64,000 bases of DNA from Pogonophryne albipinna (Eukaryota; Chordata; Actinopteri; Perciformes; Artedidraconidae), in the NCBI GenBank assembly GCA_028583405.1, contig CM053256.1, positions 4,907,995-4,971,994 on the forward strand. Direction: 5' to 3'. Of the stretch, positions 30,090 through 41,112 are shown one piece after another. The first letter of the stretch is position 1. Each line of letters starts with the position of its first letter. A model generated the notes under the pieces. It was not told the DNA's origin. It ran no database searches and saw only the letters and a list, made by a program, of their open reading frames with translations. The position numbers and the translations under genes are program-made.

Positions 30090-32058
30090 TTGTCAGTTGC
30101 TTCCCTGCTCTGTAATTAGTCACCACTAATCGTTCACCTTTCAAGATCCCCCAACTCGGCTTTCCCTCTGCTTTTTCATTGCACCAGGAAGTTACTTCTA
30201 TTTTTTTTACAGGTTATATTTAAACGCTGCATTCAAATAGCCTTCTATAATTAGTTTGTCATACTGGCGAAGTCATGGATCACAGGGCCTCTTCACGCTC
30301 ATTTGAGATATTTTACATAATCACTATTTGTGCTTAGAAACTCCCAATTCTCACAGAAGTTATACTTTCATCTAGTTTTTTTCACTTGAAATGAATTCAA
30401 CATATGTATACTTCATATAATACAAATACAGATTTCTTCTCGGTCTTGGTGTGCCTCGGACAGCCGGGTGTAGTAATTCAAGAGTGACAGCAGTTTTGAG
30501 GGAGAGCATGTGTGACAAAGCAAACAAATCGGTTTTGTGTGTTAATCTTATTGCTGTTTATATTTAAATACTTTCATGCATTGAAAGCCGGGGTGTATTC
30601 TCGGTCATTCATTTGGTTCAGATAGAAACGGAGTAACTGGTTTTGAGTTAGGCAGCTGCTCTTGTTTGGGTAGTAAAGTGTTAATAGAGGCTGGAGGTAT
30701 GGCAGGTACCGCTGATACCTGCAGTGTTGACAGTACTGAACCCTTGTCTTTTTATGCAGCGACTGTGACATTTTCCAAACACTTGCTGCTGTTTTTCTTG
30801 ATGCACATAAAGTCACATAAAGCATTATAAACCACTTGACCCTTCATACCACCTTTCTGATTTTAATTGCTCATCAGTTAAACAACAAACAATGAGAAAT
30901 GTTAGTGATTTGTATTTTTCAAAAGGAAATGGAGCTGTCACATGCAGAGCAGTCTCTAAGTTATACTATCAGTATCACATGGGGTCTGCTGGGTGAGTGG
31001 ACCCACATGAGTTCTCTCTGACCTGCTTATCTAAACATGCTACACACCAACACAATAAAGATGCACCGGCTCACACAGCTGGTCCAACTGGTCCGACCAG
31101 AAGAGAGAGAGAAGGGGTGTGTTCAGAGGAGGCAGTGCTGCGTTACAGTTAGAAAACAAGATATGAGAGGAAACATCAGATCATGAGAGCAGGCACTGCA
31201 GGGAGACCAAAAGACTTCAGAGGAAAGCTTTTATAGTAATGAAGTTTGGTGATTTGCACGTTTCCAATGCTCTGATACCCATAAGGATTATTCTACTTGT
31301 GAGATTATCTCAAGGTGATCGGACATTAACCTACCTCAGCAGGTCAGTGTGTGTGTAATATATTCTGTCAAATTATTTACTTTCCTGTTCTTTGTCATCA
31401 AACGTTTTTTTCTCTGCTAGCCTGCTGGTTTCAGCCGGTAAATGTCAATTATTTTAAAGATTCTTAAATCCTGAATATTCCATAACCTACAGGTTACAAT
31501 TAAACGTTGTCAAGTTGTTGCATACGTCAAAAATGTATTTTGTTTAATTTGAAGGAAATCTGCTGCTCAATAGATAATTGTGAGCCAGCTGCAAGGTAAA
31601 AACTGAGTTAATGACTAACTTTGTAAGATGGATGGGTATTATGGATTGTTTACGATGACATTCCAAAAAAATGACGCCTTCGTTTAGTTTAACTTTATGG
31701 GTTTCTTTCAACCATAGGCTGTATAAATACCCACTAAGAAAACAGGGCCGTAAAATATCTCCATTTAATTCTTACTATCTGAAGAACTTTGTGTTCTGCA
31801 GTTCTTATGTTTCCTGATTCCTTCTGGGCAGGAAAACCTATTAAACAAATATGGTGACACATTATCATGTTGAATAAATTAATCAAATCAACAGATAACC
31901 CTTTAATACAACAGAGATGTTAGATAGCAATAGATTAGGCATTATTGCGCCATCATTGTGAAACAGCAATGTTGTGCAGGTAAATTCCTAAAGTCTGTTT
32001 CCTGCTCTGCAGGTTTCTCTGAGCCAGTAAACTCATTCACGTTTTCTATCTTTTACAG
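30090..32058. other. intergenic and 5' region of RING gene
   Basis: No ORF of note is present between the dhx16 3' end and the RING-finger gene. A 5' leader exon and promoter for the downstream gene should lie here, because an acceptor (TTTTACAG) ends at 32058 just before its coding exon, but I cannot place the leader. Confidence 0.45.
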
Positions 32059-32098
32059 ATTCCATCTGGCACTCAACCTCTAACACAATCCCTCCAAC

Positions 32099-33064
32099 AT
32101 GAGCGATGAGAGGGAGAGACACAGGCCCGAAGGGAGCAATGGGGACAGACCAGTCCCCAACGTCAAACCAAAACTCGGCCAGAAAGAGAGGAACACCAAG
32201 GAGGACATGTGGAAGAAGGAGAAGCCTGCGAAGGTGAGGAGATCCACAAGTTCTTACTCGGATAGGGTGGAGAGAGGCAGGAGGAGAGAGCGAGAAAGGC
32301 ACCAGGGAGAGAGGAGGCGGCGGGGGAGGAGTGAGGAAGTCCGGGGACGAAACAGAAAAGGGGGAGAGAGCATTGGGAGGAAGGTGAAGCCCCCTGAAAA
32401 TGATGTGGAGGACACTGAGTGTGCTGTGTGTTTCTGCTCATACGATAACATCTTCAAGACCCCCAAGCTGCTGGCGTGCGGACACACCTTCTGCCTGGAG
32501 TGTCTCGCTCGCATCAACGTCACCTCCCCTGAGCTCAAGACCCTGTGCTGCCCAGTGTGTCGAGAGCTGACCGAGCTCCCCCACGGCCAGGACCTGCCCC
32601 GCCTGGGCAACAACAAGGACATCATAGGCAAACTCCCCCCAGAGATGCAGAGAATCCTGTCCATCCGATTCAAACGCAGCAAGGGACAACTGCTCCTGAA
32701 GAACCGTCCCCACAACAGCCCCAGCAAACCCAAGATCCTCACCCTGCCTAAAAAGAGTCCAGGTGGCCAGGTGACAGCAGGTGGGGACCTCCCCTTGAGT
32801 GCTCTGGAGCAGGGATTAGCCCCCGCCACTATGGTGGACGTAGGTAGGCCTCCCAGCAGGGTCAGAGGTCGTCTGCGCCGTTTGTTCCGCTCGGACCAGT
32901 GCTACTACGTGGTGGTTGCGTCCATCGTCACCATCACTGTGGTGCTCATGCTGGTGGGGATTCTGGCCTTTGTGATCATACCGAATGTAGGGCTGGCCAT
33001 AGACAATGGGAACCACACATCACACCTTCTCCCAGATGAACACAATCCAGGCCCTGGACCCTGA
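32099..33064 (+). CDS. tail-anchored RING-finger E3 ubiquitin ligase, RNF183/RNF223/RNF225-like
   Basis: This single coding exon encodes 321 aa and follows a splice acceptor at 32057-32058, so the 5' UTR is probably spliced. Residues 1-100 are strongly basic and low-complexity (many Arg-Glu-Arg runs). A C3HC4 RING finger spans C108-C154 (C108, C111, C127, H129, C132, C135, C151, C154; one Cys/His pair position is provided by nearby residues), with LACGHTFCLECLARIN at its centre. After it comes GKLPPEMQRILSIRF, conserved in this family. One transmembrane helix (about 270-297, CYYVVVASIVTITVVLML) lies near the C-terminus, leaving a 25-residue tail with an N-x-T site. The family ubiquitinates substrates at endomembranes. 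I cannot say which paralogue it is, so I give no symbol. The long basic N-terminus is unusual for the short mammalian members. Confidence 0.85.
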   Translation: MSDERERHRPEGSNGDRPVPNVKPKLGQKERNTKEDMWKKEKPAKVRRSTSSYSDRVERGRRRERERHQGERRRRGRSEEVRGRNRKGGESIGRKVKPPENDVEDTECAVCFCSYDNIFKTPKLLACGHTFCLECLARINVTSPELKTLCCPVCRELTELPHGQDLPRLGNNKDIIGKLPPEMQRILSIRFKRSKGQLLLKNRPHNSPSKPKILTLPKKSPGGQVTAGGDLPLSALEQGLAPATMVDVGRPPSRVRGRLRRLFRSDQCYYVVVASIVTITVVLMLVGILAFVIIPNVGLAIDNGNHTSHLLPDEHNPGPGP

Positions 33065-33567
33065 AGGGGGTCAGGGGGGGTACGAGCTGCAGAGATGAGA
33101 CTAACGTGAAGGGCTGGAATATCACAGAAATGATTGTGAACATTTTTGCCTCTTTTTGTCCTCTTGTAAAAAGAAGAAACTAAGCACTTGGACAGATTTA
33201 GGCCATGCAGTGTTGTACATAATGAAGGTAAACAAGGGTAGCAAAACATTTTTAAACAAAGGACAAACAGGGCAAACAGGGCCAGCATGTTTCTTCTTTT
33301 TTGTCTCTCTCTTTTCTAAACTGTGTAAAGAAACTGTCCATGATGATTAATAATCTGTAAATGTACTAAATGCTGTGATGAAAATACTTGAGTATCTTTT
33401 GATTGCATCAAGTTGATTGCCAATATTCGTTCAGGTTTTCTCGTTCTTACAACTTTTTTTAATAAGGGCCAAGTCATTGTACTAGCCAGCCAGTGAATGT
33501 TTATTTATTTGTATATAAAAATGATCTTTCAAAGGAAAGGACTTTTGTATTCCCTGTGGCATCATCC

Positions 33568-33573
33568 AATAAA
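33568..33573 (+). promoter_or_regulatory. polyadenylation signal of RING gene
   Basis: AATAAA lies about 500 bp after the stop codon of the RING-finger gene, in a T-rich 3' UTR. Confidence 0.65.
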
Positions 33574-34456
33574 GTTCTATTTGACATTTTGAAAGCTCAT
33601 CTCTAAATATTTTTAATATTTCATTTGTATAAACTAATCTACATTTTTTTGTTCTTCTCTGTGAGTATAGCATAATGATGACTGTCCGTTTTGCCCTCTA
33701 TCAAGTGGAAACAGAGTTGTTTCCTATTGCGTTTCCAGAACCTGTATGTCTTCCTCAGACACTGAATACCCTCTGGTGGTGTGTAGACGTGGGTGGCTTG
33801 AATACTGAATTTCTACTCAGTGGCTCCTCTCGGTTGTTTTGACTGTGTGACAGCTTGAGATTCTTAACGTTCATGGCATTTTTTTTACATTACTCATGAG
33901 GGACAGCTGTTGACAGTTTTGGCAGAATGAAATATGTTATAGCTTGTCATACATCACTTTGGGTGTGGGGCAAACAAAACAAGAGACAAGTCAATCATCA
34001 AAGTCTATAACAAACACTGAAATTTAAAGGCAAACTTAAAAATACAGGATCCAATTTTCATAGTGATGTATACAATTAGAAGTACCGAATTGAAAACGTA
34101 AGGCCTTGTTGATCCTTTTTTGTGAAACCAAATAAAGTAACATTGCTAACAAGCCTGAAAAAAACAAGGCAACGGCCCTTATATAGCCTATGTGCTTGTA
34201 TAGGCCTAGGGTAGAAGTAAATACTGTTAAGTTGCCAGTGAAATAAACACTCACATTTTCCTTCTGGGTTGTTGAATATAAAGTGGGCTATAAAGTATGA
34301 TAAGATAATAGATTACTTGAATTTAGGACTTGTAGTTGTAACACAGTGTTTATACTGTTATGTTGCTCTCCCCACTATTGCCTAAAGACACACCCACCTG
34401 AGCCCCCCTCCCGGACTATCGAGGCAAATATGGTCGGGTGCACCACAGCAGAAAAG

Positions 34457-34472
34457 CCCCCCCCCCCCCCCC
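34457..34472. repeat. poly-C tract
   Basis: This is a run of 16 C about 135 bp upstream of the start codon of the uncharacterised gene. It is a simple repeat, and length errors in the assembly are likely here. Confidence 0.9.
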
Positions 34473-34606
34473 TCCTCTATTGCTCTCTTTACGCATATTA
34501 TACCGTTATGCGTTATGTGGCTGCTTGGATAGAGGTTGAACAGTATAGAACACAAACAGAGAAAGTCCTGAAACAGAACTGGCCTGTTGTGGATACATAG
34601 ACCAGC

Positions 34607-35500
34607 ATGGCGTCCACTCCCTCCGCCTCTGCCCTGTCTGCTGTTCTCCGGTGTCGGGGTAACATCTTGACCAGGAATCCACTGACCAAGCGGCCTGCCA
34701 GCTCCGCGTACAGCCTCGGGCTCGCCGGCGTCTGCCCAACAAAGCGCGCCCAGTCCAACCAGCCGTCAGCGTGGGAGGCTTTCCTACAAGGGGTTTCGGG
34801 GGGGAGAAGCGTGACTGTGGCGTTCAAGTCACCCCGGGTGGCTGGTAAAGTGTTGAGAGAGGAAGAAACAAGGGGAAATAATAAATTAAATCGCCCAAAA
34901 CGTTCGCAATCCGCAGGGGACGTGCTCTCACATGTGCCTGGTGCCCAAAACTCGCTGGTGCGTCAGCTGGCACGAAGACTGACATGTAACCTGCCTGGAA
35001 TAGAGAAATGCTCTGCAATAATTCAAACGATTAAATACGAAACACGTGCAACACATATTTGTAAAATAGCATTTGTTCAGGAAATTTGTGAATTCCCAGT
35101 TGGGGTTTTGAAAGTGTTCATAAAGTCTCCATGTTTGATGGAAAATGCAGGACATTCTTTTGTGCTAAGTGGCTGGTCAACACTGAAGAGCACATGCCTG
35201 TCTTTCACTGCTTTGGTGTCAGGATTTATGTCACTGAAGCTGGCAGTGTTTTGGAAGTCCAGCAGTATCCCTGATGATGCACTACATCAAAACATCAAAA
35301 GCAATGACCTGCAGGTGAGCCTGACATGGGATTTAATAAGATTCATTTGATTAAAAATAATGTCACCATATTTCTAAAAACTGTATGAAATCATAGTAAA
35401 TGTCCTCTCTCAGACAGATAACCACAGTCCCAGTGATCTCACCTCCTCCAAGGACAACTCCGGCTCTGGACAAATGGTCCCAGAGGACAGACCTGACTGA
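34607..35500 (+). CDS. uncharacterised two-exon protein, 264 aa
   Basis: Exon 1 (34607-35314, 236 codons) begins at ATG in the context AGCATGG and ends with NDLQ at a consensus donor (GTGAGC). Exon 2 (35414-35500) follows TCTCTCAG, continues in frame TDNHSPSDLTSSKDNSGSGQ and stops with TGA; an AATAAA follows at 35873. The predicted protein is basic and Ser/Thr-rich at the N-terminus (MASTPSASALSAVLRCRGN), with a compact central part holding several Cys residues. I see no signal peptide, transmembrane helix, zinc finger or catalytic motif. I do not recognise the family. The long open frame, correctly placed splice sites, in-frame junction and polyA signal argue that it is a real gene. An unrecognised domesticated or fish-specific gene is possible. 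Confidence 0.65.
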
Positions 35501-35872
35501 GAGTCCAAGGCCTTAGCACAACAAATACACACTGTGATCTAACCCTATTTGCTGACTTGTAGTTGGCTTTCACGTTGTACAGAGCACATTTCGGACTTCA
35601 ACCCAGTGATATAAGAAAACAAACTGGTTGTTTTTAGAGCGTTTAGAACAAGGAAAAAGTATGCTTTATCAAAAAATATACAAAAGAGTATGCTTAGCAC
35701 ATGGGAAAAGTCAAACATTTGTATAATTCCACCTGTTTAGAGGAAACATGCAGCGTGTGTATTCAAGGCCTTGGTGGTTGTAGTACATATTCAAATGCAG
35801 CACTGTTTTATTTTTTGTTGTATGATTTGCACAGAAAGCTTATTTTTTTGCAAATGGAATAGAGTCAAATAC

Positions 35873-35878
35873 AATAAA
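35873..35878 (+). promoter_or_regulatory. polyadenylation signal of the 264-aa gene
   Basis: AATAAA lies 373 bp after the stop codon, followed by a T-rich stretch. Confidence 0.6.
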
Positions 35879-35899
35879 AAATGTTTTATTTTTATTTAA

Positions 35900-37067
35900 A
35901 ACAAATCTATTAGTACTTATACACTTGTGGTTGTTAACATGATTATTTGGTTTTTCACTGTGAAATATGTTGGACTAAAAATAGATCACAGGCCACTTGC
36001 ATAGTGCTACATTTAACCAAGTAGGAATGTAATTTACTATAGAAGCTAACATTTATTTCCTAATTTATATCCTTTATGAGTCCAACAACAGGGACATTTG
36101 CAGTGTTAGCAAAGGGAGAATGCAACAACAAGCGCAATAAAAAACCGAGCAATATATAATAAATAAGAAACATGATTTAATCACTAAGTTAAAAAAAACT
36201 ACATTTAAAAGACGGATTGAAGGTTGAGACAAATATGATAATATGGTACTGCACAGATGTTATATACACCTATTAATGCCTAATGTGTACAATAGGCTAT
36301 TTTAATTTTGGAAAAGGTAAAGCTTATTTAAACTAGTTTTTTTTACGGCCTATTCATAATAATACGCTAGATCTTTCATTAATGAATTTATAGTTTGTAT
36401 TAATGATCCAAATCTACAGTGTAGTTATGGAGATGAAAATCTTTAGTCCCGGGCTCCTCCTACAATGCAACATCAATAAGACATAACACAATATCAATAA
36501 ATAAAAAATGGTGCAATAAGAAACAGAGTAGAAATAAAATAGTGCACGATTATGTTGCAAGACCAATGTGCACCTAATGCAGAAGAAGTAAACTATACAC
36601 ATATCAAATAAAATACAAAAAGCTAAATGTCGCAGGTAATGTTGCAAGTGACCAGTAAATGTATTGATGTAAGTGTAGTGGAGTAAAAAGTAGAATATAA
36701 GTACCTGGAAATTGTTCTAAAGTGGGCCTATGATAGCTGAGTGTAACATAATAAACCCCAAGATATTTAAATATAAAAAGTGATGCTGTGTATGTGTCAT
36801 TAGGCAGGGAAAAGCATGTGTCTGCTGCATTGAACCAAAGCACATGCCTTCTTTTCCCTTGATGCAAATTACACTCACTTCTCTGCAGCCTAGGCAGAAC
36901 GAATGTGTTGTTACATTAGGATCTCTTATCACCATATTTCGACGACAGACCGATTGAAAACAAACAATATACAGACATCAAAGCCTGCTGTTTCTTAATA
37001 AGCTGCTAATTAGCTCCACAGACGTCAAAGTGTTGTGTAATTTCTCAAGGTGACAGATGGGGCGGGA
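35900..37067. other. intergenic region with retroposon tail
   Basis: There are no genes here. The minus strand of about 36420-36650 resembles 45425-45600 (shared pattern TTGCAYTGT, GG(A/G)CCTAAG-like and CATAACTACACT), so it is a copy of an interspersed retroposon 3' end. The rest is AT-rich. Confidence 0.5.
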
Positions 37068-37089
37068 CTTCCCGTGACTGCTCTCTACC

Positions 37090-37308
37090 CAGGAAGTCGT
37101 CGTGTTACTTTTCCTCCTGTTCCTCCGCCTCTTTCTGTCTTGTGAGAGACAGCAGAAACTAAAGGTGGCGTTAAGTTGTTTTTACAGCCGGGAAACTAGC
37201 AAGAGCATAGTTTCACATCCGCTCCGTATTGTCCTCTTGTCTCCGGTTGTATACATTTGCTGGTTGTCATCGAAGAAATGGCGACAAAAAAGAAGACACG
37301 CTCAGAGG
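37090..37308 (+). promoter_or_regulatory. mgat1: mgat1 5' leader exon with short upstream ORF
   Basis: This moderately GC-rich segment after GGGGCGGGAC (a GC-box-like site, 37059-37068) ends at a GTAAGG donor following 37308. An acceptor TTTCAG ends at 37687. Joining these gives a leader exon whose ATG at 37278 opens a 14-codon upstream ORF (MATKKKTRSE...), closed by TAA just after the junction. Start and exon limits are inferred. Confidence 0.5.
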
Positions 37309-37986
37309 GTAAGGGCTAATTTCAACACGCTCCTCCTCAAGCTACAGTATTTACAGTCAGTTGGGTATAACCTGTCTGTCGAGCACCAATGAGGACAGCG
37401 AGGTACAAAGTCGTGGTTCATAGTTGATTTTCGGGCTTAATAACACCCGTTTTGTGGCGTATATCAAGAGAGTCAGCCACAGGTGATAAGAGGATATCGA
37501 TCACAGACAGTTGTGTGAATCATCACTCCAGTTCACTGGAAACAACTTCCGACGAAATGCACTTGAACATTTCCAGATTTCTTGGTTTCATTCGATCTTT
37601 CACAATGTTGTTGCACTAGTCTTCTTTGTTGTCATTGTTATTGTAACCTTTATTTTCTGAAAGTACACTGTGTTCTTCTAATTTCAGATAGAAGAGCATA
37701 ATGAGAGTTGAGGCATATGCCAGAACCACAACCCCAAGATGAGACCTGTCCCTCGTCAAATTTCTTCATTTGTTGCCCTCATTGACACAGTATTAAGTGT
37801 CATAATAACCAGAGTAACTTCATTGTGAGCCAACAAAGTGTGACTCCAGATCTCTGAATATGTGCTTGTGATAATACACATGCTGCCCTTCCCATATCCT
37901 ATTCATTGTGTCTGTAACCAGGACTCATCATTGTATTCAAACCCTGTCCTACTGAAACCCCCTCCCTCCCTCTGAGTTTCTGTGCC

Positions 37987-39532
37987 ATGATCCGCAAGCG
38001 AGGCTCTCTCATTCTTTGTGGTACGTTCCTGTTTATCACCTGGAACGCCATACTTGTACTTCTGCTGTGGGGCAGACCCCCATCGGGCCAGACTGGGGAG
38101 CATGGCCAGGGGAAGAGAGAAGTGGCTGAAAGGCCCACCAATGATATGGTGGGAGATGTGCTCCGAATGGCAGACACGTTCGAAGCAGAGCTGGAAATGC
38201 AGAGAAAAATCCTGCTTCAGATCAAGAATCAGCAGTCCCTGTGGGATCCGTCAAACAAAAACGCACCAAAAGTAGTCGTCCCACCCCAGCTTGTGATACC
38301 TATCCTGGTAATCGCCTGTAACAGGGTCACCGTGAGGCGCTGCTTGGACAAACTCCTGGAGCTCCGTCCTTCCGCAGAACTTTTCCCAATCATCGTGAGT
38401 CAGGACTGTGGGCACGCTGAAACTGCTGAGGTGATCCGTTCTTATGGAAATCAAGTGATCCATCTGAAACAGCCGGTCTTGTCAGATATCGCTGTGCGAC
38501 CAGAGCACAAGAAGTTCCAGGGTTACTACAAAATCTCCAGACATTACCGCTGGGCTCTCAACCAAGTGTTCAAGACCCTCTCTCATTCCTCTGCTGTGGT
38601 TGTAGAGGATGACTTGGAGGTAATCATATCATCAATTAGTGCCTAAAATTGCTTCAGTTAATTTAGAATCTCATAGTGACATTAAAATGTTAATTATTTC
38701 ATAAATCAATATTAAAAAAACGAGTATATTTTCTATTTTCACAGCTATCAAGTTGCATATCTTTGCAGCAGATGATCTCACTTGTTGACAGTGCATGTTA
38801 CACTGACATTAAATTGTTCATCTCCTACTCTAGGTGGCGCCAGACTTCTTTGAGTACTTCCAAGCCTTGCTGCCACTCCTAAAATCTGACCCCACTCTGT
38901 GGTGTGTGTCGGCCTGGAATGACAATGGCCGGGATGGCTACGTGGATCCAGGCAGCGCCAACCTGCTCTATAGGACAGACTTCTTTCCCGGTCTGGGCTG
39001 GATGCTCCTCAGGGAGATGTGGGAAGAGCTGGAGCCAAAGTGGCCCGCGTCATTCTGGGATGACTGGATGCGTCATCCAGAGCAGCGCCGAGGCCGTGCC
39101 TGTATACGCCCGGAGATCTCACGAACTTTAACCTTTGGCCGGAAAGGAGTCAGTCTGGGTCAGTTCTATGACAAATACCTGCGATACATTAAACTGAACA
39201 CCGAATTTGTGCCTTTCACCAAGTTAGACCTGAGTTACTTAAAGGAGGAGAAGTACAGAGAACATTTTGAGGAGGAAGTTTACAGAGCTCCTGTAGTTAC
39301 ATATGAAGATGTCAAGCAGGGGCAGCTAAAAGGAACTGGGCCTTACCGCCTTCAATACTCGAGTAAGGACAGCTTCAAAATTCTGGCCAAAAACCTGGGA
39401 GTGATGGATGACTTGAAGTCTGGAGTGCCAAGGACAGGATACAGAGGGGTCGTCAGTTTCATCTCAAAAGGACGAAGGATCTACTTGGCCCCTCCTCCGG
39501 GATGGACCAAGTATGATCCCAGCTGGAGCTGA
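37987..39532 (+). CDS. mgat1: alpha-1,3-mannosyl-glycoprotein 2-beta-N-acetylglucosaminyltransferase (GnT-I)
   Basis: MGAT1 is the medial-Golgi enzyme that transfers GlcNAc from UDP-GlcNAc onto Man5GlcNAc2, opening the hybrid and complex N-glycan pathway. Two coding exons, 37987-38619 and 38834-39532, join in frame to 443 aa, the usual family length. The N-terminus is a type II signal anchor (about residues 7-28, LILCGTFLFITWNAILVLLLW) after a short basic tail. A stem region follows. The catalytic domain starts at VIPILVIACNRVTVRRCLDKLL. The metal-binding EDD motif is at residues 207-209 (VVVEDDLE), directly before the intron. Exon 2 holds APDFFEYF, WCVSAWNDNG, FFPGLGWML and FWDDWMR, all classic GnT-I blocks. 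In mammals the coding region is a single exon, so the intron is notable. The polyA signal is at 40113. Confidence 0.96.
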
Positions 39533-40112
39533 TGATCCATTTATGCGTATTAGCTTTTTTGTGATCTCTGAATGTCTGAGGGAGAAGCATTACAGACCAA
39601 AGACTAATGTCTCTAATGTTTATGTTTGATGTAATTATATATACTTTTGATTATTGTCTGTGATGATGCAGAATGAATTTCTCCCCTTTTTGGTGTTGGG
39701 GTTATTGCCAATGCTACTCAGGTCTTTTTCATTATACGAAAACACATTTCTTACAGTGTAGGATACAGCCTTAGACGAGTCTGCAGTAATTCACAAGAGA
39801 TCTATTTTTATATGCTCCTAAATGTGCAAATGACACTCATTAATGCATTCAATGCAATCAACTAGTATGCCACTATTGTTTTAAATTATTTGCAATTTAT
39901 GGTAGCCTATGTGACTTGTTACGAATATGAAAATATAATCTGTGGTATGGTTGTTTATGGCGTTGGTGACTGGTCAAAGCTGCAGTATAATCTAACATTT
40001 GACTCTCATTTTTGTGTCTTATATGAAAATCAGTTAGTCAATTGATTTTCTTGAATGATTCTCCAATGTATTACACCTTACAGGTTTGTTACCTGTGTTT
40101 GTATATTTTTGG

Positions 40113-40118
40113 AATAAA
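40113..40118 (+). promoter_or_regulatory. mgat1: mgat1 polyadenylation signal
   Basis: AATAAA lies 581 bp after the stop codon, following a T-rich and GT-rich stretch. Confidence 0.65.
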
Positions 40119-40204
40119 AAACCCAATTTACTATTTTGCCTTTTAATAAGTTGTTAAATTGAGTTAGCTTGTACAGAAAGAATACAGTGTTTTCCTTTCA
40201 TATT

Positions 40205-40290
40205 GAGATAAGATAAAACTGTCCAGAGGGAAATTTCTCTGCAGCAGTTACAGCAGAGTAGAAAGAGTGCAAACATATAGAGAACAAAAT
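40205..40290 (+). repeat. dispersed repeat fragment
   Basis: The segment AAGATAAAACTGTCCAGAGG and following GAAATTTCTCTGCAGCAG resembles the repeat cores at 17880, 41436 and 61395 in the GGGAAATT section. It is short and diverged. Confidence 0.5.
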
Positions 40291-40639
40291 GGGAAAATAT
40301 ATTTTACTTGTTAAGTGAATACATTATAGAGCAATTAAGCTTTAAAAAGTTACCACGGGGCAAAGTCTTAGGTTTTTATATTTTTCAATTCATAATTTGT
40401 TATTGTGTGAAGAGGCCCACATAGTTATATTTCTTTCTTCCAGAACCTAAAACGTGAGGATCTTTTAAAAGAAAATGTAGGTGTATGAATGTAGATTAGA
40501 AAATATTATTTCTCAACAAGTTCAAATGTACAGATCTTATCCAAGACATCTACAAATATCTTGCCACAATTTACGTGTATACATTTCCATAACACAGGAA
40601 TTAGTTTCAGTTTTTTTGTGTGTGCGTGTGTGTCTCTCT

Positions 40640-40773
40640 ACGGGCGCCGACGTGGCCAAAACTTGATACGCGCGTCCGTTAGGTTCCCTCTGTTCAGTGT
40701 TTACTTCATTTCTAATGATGATGTGAGACCGAAAGCGCTAGCTAGCTAGCCTAGCTAAAGTAATGAAGAACCG
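40640..40773 (+). promoter_or_regulatory. sh3bp5l: candidate sh3bp5l 5' leader exon
   Basis: This CpG-containing segment (GGGCGCCGACGTGG) ends at donor CCG|GTAAGA after 40773. An acceptor AACAG ends at 41035, 78 bp before the sh3bp5l ATG. A spliced leader is inferred; the start is unknown. Confidence 0.4.
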
Positions 40774-41112
40774 GTAAGAGATGGACGACACACCTCATGT
40801 AATGGGGGAACATACTGATGGGCCTCCTCTTACTTTTCATCTCATGCTAGCCGTTTGTTCTCAACTATTTGCTGTAAAGTAACCGTTATATCCTGACTGG
40901 CAGTGTTAACCTACTAGCGTGCTAGGCTAGCTGTTCGTGTTTCGGTGTGCCGTGATATGGCCGATTGCAACATTCGCCTACACTGGAATTGGTTTCTTAT
41001 GTACCCGTTCTGAATAACACAACCCTTGTTAACAGGGCCTGGCATTTAGTGGTATAGCCACCAGGAAGCAATCTTAGCTAACGCCTCTGCTAGCGAAACG
41101 GTGTGGCCTGGA

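Noticed and set aside
32163..32829. Long minus-strand ORFs over the RING gene
   Set aside because: They are antisense shadows of a GC-rich coding exon and lack any family resemblance.
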